In this document: one piece after another, positions 13,690 to 18,430 of the stretch
Layout of the letters: the number at the start of each line of letters is the position of its first letter
Position numbering within the stretch: position 1 is the first letter of the stretch
NCBI GenBank assembly: GCA_028276105.1
Contig: JAPYWZ010000001.1
Coordinates: 1 to 18,430 of the forward strand
Length of the DNA stretch: 18,430 nt
DNA from: Microgenomates group bacterium
GTDB taxonomy: Bacteria > Patescibacteriota > Microgenomatia > UBA1406 > GWC2-37-13
Direction: 5' to 3'
Position numbers and translations under genes: made by a program
Notes under the pieces: generated by a model
The model's input: only the letters and a program-made list of their open reading frames with translations
Databases searched by the model: none
What the model was told of the DNA's origin: nothing

Positions 13690-14423
13690 AATTTTGGGGG
13701 AAATTTTTAATTTTAAAAACGAAAATTACCGCATGTGATTATCAATGGATAATAGAAGAGATAATTAAAAATTTAAACAAAAAAATTATTGTTGCTCCAG
13801 TTGCCTCTCATCCGGTAACCCTTGCTTATTTTAAAAAAGATTATCAAAAAGTTTTAGATAGTATTGATTATGTTTTACCCGATAGTCAGTGGGTTAGATG
13901 GAGTTTAGATTGGCTTTATAAAATAAAACTTCCTGATCGTATTTATGGCTCTAATTTATTTTTAAAATTATGCCAAAATGCAGAAAAAAGAAACATAAAA
14001 GTTGCTTTAATTGGAAATAATCTTGAAAAACTTAAACAAAAATTAAAAAATTTATTTCCTAATTTAAAAATTAGTCTTTTGATTGAGCTTGAGAATAAAG
14101 TTATCGATGAAAAATTAACAAAAAAAATTAATAAAAAAATTAAAAAATTAAAAAAAACAATCATTTTTATTGGAATTGGTAGCCCCAAACAACATCAATT
14201 AGCTTTGAAATTAGATGTTAATTCACCAATTATATGTGTTGGAGCGGCTTTTGATTTTATATCTGGAACAAAAAAACAAGCGCCAAAATGGATGGGGGAT
14301 TTAGGATTGGAGTGGTTTTTTAGGTTGACAAATGAACCAAATCTTTGGAAAAGATATTTAATTTATGGACCTTTATTTTTGTTTTTTTTAATTATTTTAA
14401 AATTGCGTTGGAGGAAAATTTAG
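13686..14423 (+). CDS. WecG/TagA/CpsF-family glycosyltransferase (GT26)
   Basis: A 245-residue GT26 enzyme, the family that adds the second sugar (for example ManNAc or ManNAcA) to an undecaprenyl-linked primer. VAPVASHPVTLAYF (36-49) corresponds to the nucleotide-sugar pocket. LPDSQWV (64-70) holds D66 at the position of the TagA catalytic Asp, with Ser in place of the usual Gly after it. GIGSPKQH (163-170) is the family GxGxPKQE-type block. CVGAAFDFISG (184-194) with QAPKWMGDLGLEWFFRL (198-214) is the C-terminal signature, and the last 20 residues are hydrophobic then basic, fit for membrane contact. It overlaps the epimerase gene by 4 nt (ATGA). Its 3' end overlaps the convergent glycosidase gene by 27 nt. 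Assignment to the family is firm, substrate unknown. Confidence 0.92.
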   Translation: MKFWGKFLILKTKITACDYQWIIEEIIKNLNKKIIVAPVASHPVTLAYFKKDYQKVLDSIDYVLPDSQWVRWSLDWLYKIKLPDRIYGSNLFLKLCQNAEKRNIKVALIGNNLEKLKQKLKNLFPNLKISLLIELENKVIDEKLTKKINKKIKKLKKTIIFIGIGSPKQHQLALKLDVNSPIICVGAAFDFISGTKKQAPKWMGDLGLEWFFRLTNEPNLWKRYLIYGPLFLFFLIILKLRWRKI

Positions 14424-15425
14424 AAGATCATTTTTTATAATTTCTCCTTTTTTAGTTAAATTAAAATTTTCATCCATTAGACTTAACTCTCCTTCATAAG
14501 GATCTAAAGTGTAAGCAGTATAAGAGAATTTGTTTTTGTTAATATTTTCTAAAACTTTTTTTATAAAAGTTATGTCTTCCTCCGACCCAAAGTCTTTTTC
14601 CCAAACCCCACCAAATTCACCAATTAAAATTGGAAACATATTATTTTTTTGCCAAGGAAATGAGTTATTTTCAAAATTATTTAATATTTTTAAAAGACTT
14701 TTTTTATCGTTCGCAGGATAAAAATGATAAGAAAGAATAATATTTTTTATTGAAATTAAATCTTTTAAATTATCAAAATTAGACCCCCAATCAATACCGT
14801 TGATAATAGTGATTGTTTTTGGATTATATTTTTTTATTTCGATATTAATTGATTGAATTAACTTTAAATATTCTTGCCAAGAAATATCATGGGGCTCCGC
14901 CCAAATCCCGTATAAAATATGTTTTTTATCTTTATATCTTTTAGCTAAGAAACCAATCATTTTTGGAAATTCATTAACATATACTGTTGGATTGTTTATT
15001 TTTCCATCAACTGTTGGTGTAAGATAAAGATAGATTTTGTCTTCTTCAGTTTTATCAACCAATTTATCGATTAAAACTAGTTTTTCTTTATAATTTATAG
15101 GCGTGATAAAAGCACCGATTAAATTTATTCCCCATTTTTTTACCATTTCGTATCTTTTCCAAAAAGTTTTTTCATCATAACTGTTATAACCAAAAAATTG
15201 GGTGGTGACTCCTTTTAAAACAACTTCTTTTTTTGTCTTCTCCTCTTTTATTTTATTTTTGTCAACAAATAAAGAAGGAAGTAATTCTTTTTTTACATTT
15301 TTTTTAATAACTTTTTTATCTTCAAAAGCTTTAAAAAAATAAAAATAAAAAATGGCAATTAAAAACAAAAGAAAAATATTAATGAAAAACAATACAATAG
15401 CTTGTTTATTTTTAAAAAGAAACAT
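14397..15425 (-). CDS. Membrane-anchored GH5-like glycoside hydrolase
   Basis: A 342-residue protein with one N-terminal transmembrane helix (residues 9-31), a Lys/Glu-rich linker to about 68, and an outward-facing catalytic domain of the cellulase (GH5) type. Visible strand motifs are WGINLIGAFI (98-107), IYLYLTPTVDG, YGIWAEPHD (172-180) with E177 as acid/base, IINGIDWGSN (207-216), YHFYP (233-237), and ILIGEFGGVW (266-275) with E270 as nucleophile. The Asn normally before the acid/base Glu (NEP) is Ala here. It probably trims or releases the exopolysaccharide. The ATG at 15425, 4 nt after the preceding stop, is preferred over a TTG at 15437. It is second in a two-gene minus-strand operon. 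Activity is uncertain because of the N-to-A change. Confidence 0.82.
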   Translation of the reverse strand: MFLFKNKQAIVLFFINIFLLFLIAIFYFYFFKAFEDKKVIKKNVKKELLPSLFVDKNKIKEEKTKKEVVLKGVTTQFFGYNSYDEKTFWKRYEMVKKWGINLIGAFITPINYKEKLVLIDKLVDKTEEDKIYLYLTPTVDGKINNPTVYVNEFPKMIGFLAKRYKDKKHILYGIWAEPHDISWQEYLKLIQSINIEIKKYNPKTITIINGIDWGSNFDNLKDLISIKNIILSYHFYPANDKKSLLKILNNFENNSFPWQKNNMFPILIGEFGGVWEKDFGSEEDITFIKKVLENINKNKFSYTAYTLDPYEGELSLMDENFNLTKKGEIIKNDLLNFPPTQF

Positions 15426-15429
15426 GTCT

Positions 15430-16233
15430 TTATTCAAGCTTAGTAATTACAAAATCCTGAAATTGAAAGTTTTGAGTGGCAAGGTTAATAGTTTTTCCCG
15501 GAGCAATAATTTGCTCTTCAGCAAAAACAAATTGATTGTCTTTAATCTGACCTTTAAGTTTGAGTTTGATTATTATCTGCTGTCTTGTTTGAAAAAAACT
15601 TTGAGGAATAATAGATTTGTAAGGGACTAAAACGTTAGCTTCATCAGTTGTTTGTTTTTCTAAAACTTCAGCCACGTTTTCCTGTCCGTCAAAATATTGA
15701 TCACCAATTTTAATCGCCTCATACTCCCAAGGATATGCAAAAGATTTTAAGACATAAATAGTTTTTTCTTGGTATTTTTCTTTAATTGGTTTTTCCGAAA
15801 GCTCAATAATTGTCCCAGAAAATTGAACCTTTGGAAACTCAAAATCAACTGGGGCGCCAACGCCAATGGCTGAGCGTTTAAAATTATATTTTCCTGATCC
15901 CATTTTTGAGACTTTTAATTTCATCAAAAGATAAACATCATATTGATTAGAAATATAAGTTGGGTAATATCTTACTGATAAAATTTCTGCAATTGGCCTA
16001 CCAGTTAAATCAAGTTCTTGATCGCCTTTTTTAAAGTTTTTGACAAACCAAATCGATGGTTTTTGGGTTGAAGCCCACCAAAGACCTTGACCGACTTTTA
16101 CTTTAGCATAAACATAGGTTGGTTTGGCGATAAAAAGTTTATAAAAAGAAACCAAAGCAACAAAAGCAATACAGGCAAAAAATATAGAAAGAAAGTAGTT
16201 GTCGATGAGAAAGTGAATGATTTTTTTAGACAT
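15430..16233 (-). CDS. Membrane-anchored protein of unknown function (DUF4330-like layout)
   Basis: A 267-residue protein with a short cytoplasmic start, one membrane helix (about 13-35) and an outside domain rich in beta strands. The domain holds VYAKVKVGQGLWW, FKKGDQELDLTGRPIAEIL, VYLLMKLKVSK, YNFKRSAIGVGAPVDFEF and VQFSGTIIELSEKP. The 'GD...D..G....I' strand pattern and the 'G..V.F.....GTI' block look like DUF4330-type proteins often found in polysaccharide loci, possibly with two related beta modules, but I hold that loosely. No catalytic residues can be named. It is the first gene of an operon with the glycosidase (4-nt gap). A TAAAAT box 7 nt before its ATG belongs to the heptamer repeat upstream. 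A periplasm-side export or wall-attachment adaptor is a guess. Confidence 0.75.
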   Translation of the reverse strand: MSKKIIHFLIDNYFLSIFFACIAFVALVSFYKLFIAKPTYVYAKVKVGQGLWWASTQKPSIWFVKNFKKGDQELDLTGRPIAEILSVRYYPTYISNQYDVYLLMKLKVSKMGSGKYNFKRSAIGVGAPVDFEFPKVQFSGTIIELSEKPIKEKYQEKTIYVLKSFAYPWEYEAIKIGDQYFDGQENVAEVLEKQTTDEANVLVPYKSIIPQSFFQTRQQIIIKLKLKGQIKDNQFVFAEEQIIAPGKTINLATQNFQFQDFVITKLE

Positions 16234-16235
16234 TT

Positions 16236-16277
16236 TAAAAATTTTAAATTTTAAATTTTAAATTTTTAAACGAATTT
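16236..16277. repeat. Heptamer tract and first copy of a 35-bp repeat
   Basis: Tandem TTTTAAA-type heptamers run into TTTTTAAACGAATTT. Positions 16243-16277 are identical to 17382-17416 (35 of 35 by eye). The tract contains overlapping TAAAAT boxes on the minus strand, one of them 7 nt before ATG 16233, so it may also serve as promoter DNA. Confidence 0.7.
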
Positions 16278-16326
16278 TAAAACAAAAAATACAAAACATC
16301 TTTTAAATTTAACTAACAAATTTTAT

Positions 16327-16332
16327 TATACT
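16327..16332 (+). promoter_or_regulatory. -10 box for the four-helix-bundle gene
   Basis: TATACT ends 6 nt (ATATTT) before ATG 16339, again the spacing expected for a leaderless mRNA. The hexamer 17 bp upstream, TAAATT, is a poor -35. Confidence 0.45.
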
Positions 16333-16338
16333 ATATTT

Positions 16339-16692
16339 ATGATTTATGACTTAGAAGAAAGGGTGGAAGACTTTGGAGAAAACATTATTGATTTAGCAAA
16401 AAAAGTAAAAGTTACTCCAATAACAAAACCGATTATTGAACAATTAGTTGCTTCTGGTTGTAGTATTGGCGCCAATTACTTTGAAGCCAATGGGGCCTCA
16501 AATAAAAAAGATTTTCTAAACAAAATCTATATCGCCAAAAAAGAAGCAAAAGAAACCCAACATTGGTTACGGATGATTGCTAAAGCAGAACCAACGATAA
16601 AAGAAGAAGCAAAAAAATTATGGAAAGAAGCCTTTGAATTGACAAAAATTCTTTCAACAATAATTATTTCTTCTAAAAAAGGCAGTAAATAA
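16339..16692 (+). CDS. Four-helix bundle protein (23S rRNA intervening-sequence protein family)
   Basis: A 117-residue helical protein of the IVP/TIGR02436 type. The start YDLEERVEDFGENIIDLAKK aligns with the family first helix, ITKPIIEQLVASGCSIGANY with the second (the conserved 'QL.RS..SI.aNi.E' block), and then FLNKIYIAKKEAKETQHWL, which corresponds to the family 'f...l.iA.gSa.Et..wl' segment. Members occur in insertions within 23S rRNA genes and as free-standing genes in CPR and other genomes; fold relatives include the Avd accessory protein of diversity-generating retroelements. No rRNA sequence surrounds it here, so it is a free-standing copy. A leaderless-type -10 precedes it. A 35-bp direct repeat lies on its left and beyond the next gene. 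Function unproven; nucleic-acid binding is likely from its basic surface. Confidence 0.9.
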   Translation: MIYDLEERVEDFGENIIDLAKKVKVTPITKPIIEQLVASGCSIGANYFEANGASNKKDFLNKIYIAKKEAKETQHWLRMIAKAEPTIKEEAKKLWKEAFELTKILSTIIISSKKGSK

Positions 16693-16729
16693 TTTTTAAT
16701 GTTTTTATAATGTTTTATAATTAAAAATT
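16691..16729. terminator. AT-only inverted repeat after the four-helix-bundle gene
   Basis: AATTTTTAAT (16691-16700) pairs perfectly with ATTAAAAATT (16720-16729) around a 19-nt loop. It overlaps the stop codon of the preceding gene and could end transcription, though all pairs are A-T and no clean T-tract follows. The next 18 nt (AAAATTTGTTTTAAAATT, 16724-16741) recur at 17466-17483. Confidence 0.25.
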
Positions 16730-16755
16730 TGTTTTAAAATTTAGCCTTTAAAATT

Positions 16756-16761
16756 TAAAAT
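16756..16761 (+). promoter_or_regulatory. -10 box for the sugar transferase gene
   Basis: TAAAAT ends 6 nt (TATTCA) before ATG 16768. A 4/6 -35 (TTTAAA, 16733-16738) lies 17 bp upstream. The mRNA would start at the ATG. Confidence 0.45.
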
Positions 16762-16767
16762 TATTCA

Positions 16768-17367
16768 ATGTTTGAAAGATTATTGGCTTTATTTTTGTTA
16801 ATCCTTTTTTCTCCAGTATTTTTTATTTTATATGTTTTTATAAAACTTACCTCCCAAGGCCCCTTTTTATTTAAACAACTTCGTACTGGAAAAAATAAAA
16901 AGCCGTTTTGGATTTATAAGATAAGAACAATGGTGAAAGATGCAGAAAGTTTAAAAGAAAAAATAAAACATCTAAACCAAGCCGATGGCCCGGTATTTAA
17001 AGTTTATGATGATCCACGCTTTACAAAAATAGGCCGATTTTTGGCAAAAATTGGCATTGATGAACTACCGCAGTTGATAAATATTGTAAAAGGGCAGATG
17101 TGTTTTGTTGGCCCAAGACCACTCCCCTTAGATGAAGCCAAAAAAATTCCAAAAAAATATAAGAAGCGATTTTCGGTTTTGCCTGGTATTTTTTCCTCTT
17201 GGGTAGCTTATGGTGCTTTTCATAATGATTTTAAAAAATGGATGGAGTTGGATTTAAAGGATGTTGAAAACAAAAGTTTTTGGTATGATTTAAAAGTTAT
17301 GTTTCGATCGTTGGGTTTTGTTTTAAAATTGGTAATAAGAAGTGTAAAAAGTGATATAAACGTGTAA
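16768..17367 (+). CDS. Initiating sugar transferase (small phosphoglycosyl transferase, PglC-like)
   Basis: A 199-residue monotopic phosphoglycosyl transferase (bacterial sugar transferase family) that moves a sugar-1-phosphate onto undecaprenyl phosphate, the first membrane step of glycan synthesis. The N-terminal hydrophobic helix (residues 4-26) contains the Ser15-Pro16 break typical of the re-entrant helix. QGPFLFKQLRTGKNKKPF (30-47), KIRTM (51-55), and IDELPQLINIVKG (97-109) with the catalytic D98/E99 pair follow, then CFVGPRPLP (112-120) and LPGIFSSW. Length matches the minimal PglC type, not the long WcaJ/WbaP type with four extra helices. The start is fixed by the -10 box 6 nt upstream. 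It is flanked by AT-rich repeats. Donor sugar is unknown; with GT26, GT4 and the Wzy-like proteins it completes a plausible pathway. Confidence 0.94.
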   Translation: MFERLLALFLLILFSPVFFILYVFIKLTSQGPFLFKQLRTGKNKKPFWIYKIRTMVKDAESLKEKIKHLNQADGPVFKVYDDPRFTKIGRFLAKIGIDELPQLINIVKGQMCFVGPRPLPLDEAKKIPKKYKKRFSVLPGIFSSWVAYGAFHNDFKKWMELDLKDVENKSFWYDLKVMFRSLGFVLKLVIRSVKSDINV

Positions 17368-17381
17368 ACATTATTCAAAAC

Positions 17382-17416
17382 TTTAAATTTTAAATTTTAA
17401 ATTTTTAAACGAATTT
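17382..17416. repeat. Second copy of the 35-bp repeat
   Basis: Identical in sequence and orientation to 16243-16277. The copies are 1,139 bp apart (start to start) and enclose the four-helix-bundle and sugar transferase genes. The sequence is AT-rich and partly heptameric, but the shared unique end TTTTTAAACGAATTT makes coincidence less likely. Confidence 0.7.
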
Positions 17417-17485
17417 CTAAATTTTAAAACTATTTTTTTTAAATTAAAATTAGTTTTATCGTTTTAAAATTTGTTTTAAAATTAA

Positions 17486-17516
17486 ACCCTCCGAATCGGA
17501 GGGTAGTAATTTTTTT
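17486..17516 (+). terminator. Intrinsic terminator-like hairpin before the PqqD-like gene
   Basis: ACCCTCCG-AAT-CGGAGGGT (17486-17504) is a perfect 8-bp GC-rich hairpin with a 3-nt loop, followed after 5 nt by seven Ts (17510-17516). It would end the sugar transferase transcript. It finishes 2 nt before the next ATG, so it must also overlap that gene's promoter or leader. Confidence 0.65.
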
Positions 17517-17518
17517 AT

Positions 17519-17782
17519 ATGTACCAAATCCAAAAAGGCTTAATCATCCAAAAAATAGACAAAGAAACAGTGATTTTTGATGCTGAGGAATCAGTACTTT
17601 ATACTTTAAACGCAACCGCCGCTGAGATTTTTCGCCTTATAAAAAAAGGTTTAGAAGAAGATAAAATTATTGAGAAAATAGTAAAAAAATATGATGTGAG
17701 AAAAGAAAAAGTGGAAAAAGATGTGAGAGAATTGGTTGAAGAATTAAAGAAAAGGAAAATAATTAATTTAAAAACAAAATAA
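17519..17782 (+). CDS. PqqD-like (RRE-type) protein
   Basis: An 87-residue PqqD-family protein. VIFDAEESVLYTLNATAAEI and then FRLIKKGLEEDKIIEKIVKKY give the beta-wing plus helices of the RiPP precursor recognition element, followed by VEKDVRELVEELKKRKII, the family's 'v..Dv..f...L...gli' end. Such proteins bind leader peptides and hand them to modifying enzymes, as in PQQ and lasso-peptide pathways; others sit in HPr-rel-A loci next to exopolysaccharide genes. It is 34 nt upstream of an HPr-kinase-like gene, the classic partner in both settings. No precursor peptide is evident inside the window. A terminator-like hairpin ends immediately before the ATG, and no ribosome binding site is seen. 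Confidence 0.85.
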   Translation: MYQIQKGLIIQKIDKETVIFDAEESVLYTLNATAAEIFRLIKKGLEEDKIIEKIVKKYDVRKEKVEKDVRELVEELKKRKIINLKTK

Positions 17783-17816
17783 TAAAACCCAAATTATTTA
17801 AAAAATAAAAACTTCT

Positions 17817-18430
17817 ATGTATTTTGAAATTAATTTTTATTTGGATGAGTTTTTAATCACTTTAAATATAAATAATAAAAATGTTTATAAAAGATTAAGC
17901 AACTTTTTTTCTTCTAAAAAAAACAATTTTTCTTATAAAAAAAAATTGAAAATATTTATTGATTGTAATTTAAAAAAATGCAAAATTTATACTAAAAAAA
18001 TAACAAAATTTATTGTTTTAAATAAAAAAAATAAGAAAAATTTAACTAACATGATATTATGGGTAATAATTTACTTTGTTCAAGATTTTTTAGCGCCTTA
18101 TGGATATTTATTTATTCATGCCTCTTCATTTTTTTATAAAAAAGACGGATATTTGTTTATTGGACCACCTGGTTCAGGAAAGTCAACGATAATTAGTAAT
18201 CTTCCCCATTCTAATTTATTAAGTAATGATATTGCTATTATCAAAAGAAAAAAAGGCGGTTTTTTTATCCAAACTAATTTTTTTGAAAAAAATAAGTTGA
18301 AAATAAAAAAAATAAATTTAGTAAATTTAAAAAAAATATTTTTTATAAAAAAATCTAAAGTTTTGAAAGCCAAACAAATCAGCAAAAAATTAGCCTTTAT
18401 TAAATTGGTAAAAAATATTTGTTCCGTAAC
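17817..18430 (+). CDS. HPr kinase-like P-loop protein, truncated at the window edge
   Basis: An open frame from ATG 17817 to the last base, 204 complete codons with no stop, so the gene is incomplete at its 3' end. The N-terminal part (1-90) is Lys/Asn/Phe-rich and poorly conserved. Then YGYLFIHASSFFYKKDGYLF (95-114) and GPPGSGKST (116-124) form the strand plus Walker A of HPr kinase/phosphorylase-like proteins, and LLSNDIAII (134-142) corresponds to the family LLSDD motif, with Asn for the first Asp. In HPrK-related proteins next to PqqD, the substrate is not HPr itself and is often a peptide in RiPP-type or EPS-linked systems. The start follows the PqqD-like stop by 34 nt in an AT-only spacer; a TAAAAA lies 5 nt before the ATG. 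Very low GC, like its neighbours. Confidence 0.85.
   Translation, partial: MYFEINFYLDEFLITLNINNKNVYKRLSNFFSSKKNNFSYKKKLKIFIDCNLKKCKIYTKKITKFIVLNKKNKKNLTNMILWVIIYFVQDFLAPYGYLFIHASSFFYKKDGYLFIGPPGSGKSTIISNLPHSNLLSNDIAIIKRKKGGFFIQTNFFEKNKLKIKKINLVNLKKIFFIKKSKVLKAKQISKKLAFIKLVKNICSV

Noticed and set aside
15352..15630. A 92-residue plus-strand frame across the junction of the two anchored-protein genes
   Set aside because: Antisense to two supported genes and begins inside one; composition typical of an antisense frame.
16339..16692. Diversity-generating retroelement based on the Avd-like fold
   Set aside because: No reverse transcriptase, template repeat or variable-repeat gene is present in the window; the IVP-type assignment fits better.
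18134..18385. An 83-residue minus-strand frame at the right edge
   Set aside because: Antisense to the Walker A region of the HPr-kinase-like gene, which has a clear family signature on the plus strand.
1..18430. CRISPR arrays, rRNA, tRNA genes or insertion sequences
   Set aside because: I saw no regularly spaced repeats with unique spacers, no rRNA-like blocks, no cloverleaf with tRNA dimensions and no transposase.
1..18430. Alternative genetic code with TGA as glycine
   Set aside because: TGA functions as a stop at 6252-6254, 12689-12691 and 13687-13689, each in an ATGA start/stop overlap with a well-supported downstream gene.

Overview
The window reads as a stretch of a small, very AT-rich bacterial genome, most likely a member of the Candidate Phyla Radiation (Patescibacteria; a Microgenomates-like lineage is my best guess). 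The grounds are: extreme gene packing, Lys/Asn/Ile/Phe-rich proteins, small families I associate with CPR genomes (DUF5674-like protein, IVP-type four-helix bundle, coiled-coil/SpoIID protein, DUF6922-like/AbiEii pair), almost no Shine-Dalgarno motifs, and -10 boxes sitting directly before start codons. TGA is a stop codon here: three ATGA stop/start overlaps depend on it, so this is not the Gracilibacteria/SR1 code.

Region by region. (1) Positions 1-~790 differ in base composition from the rest. They hold one unrecognised membrane-anchored protein with a textbook ribosome binding site (110-643), then an elaborate inverted-repeat element (664-751) and a second hairpin (749-793). (2) Positions 808-3569 are a two-gene operon, ATP-type PEP carboxykinase (pckA) and a class I aspartate aminotransferase, behind a near-consensus promoter. 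Together they could link PEP, oxaloacetate and aspartate. (3) Positions 3566-6946 form a small-gene region: a frameshifted Phd/YefM-like antitoxin, a minus-strand operon (DUF6922-like antitoxin, AbiEii-like nucleotidyltransferase, D-2-hydroxyacid dehydrogenase), a divergent pair (DUF5674-like plus a conserved small helical protein) and a CopG/RHH-like antitoxin. (4) Positions 6983-8680 encode a secreted or anchored coiled-coil/SpoIID cell-wall protein. (5) Positions 8745-18430 are a surface polysaccharide locus: two Wzy/O-antigen-ligase-like membrane proteins, a GT4 glycosyltransferase, a GDP-mannose-3,5-epimerase-like SDR, a WecG/TagA/CpsF glycosyltransferase, a membrane-anchored GH5-like glycosidase, a membrane-anchored protein of unknown function, an IVP-type four-helix bundle protein, a PglC-like initiating phosphoglycosyl transferase, a PqqD-like protein and a truncated HPr-kinase-like P-loop protein that runs off the right edge.

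How the parts fit. The sugar transferase would load the first sugar on a lipid carrier. GT4 and GT26 would extend it, the epimerase would supply a nucleotide sugar, and the Wzy-like proteins would polymerise or ligate. The GH5-like enzyme could trim the product. The PqqD/HPrK-like pair resembles modules known from lasso-peptide clusters and from HPr-rel-A loci near exopolysaccharide genes. The most notable cross-cutting signals are a recurring 'TANNNT, about 6 nt, ATG' leaderless-start layout, including two divergent gene pairs with overlapping -10 boxes; the cloverleaf-like element at 664-751; the antitoxin frameshift in an A8 tract; and a 35-bp direct repeat bracketing the four-helix-bundle and sugar transferase genes.
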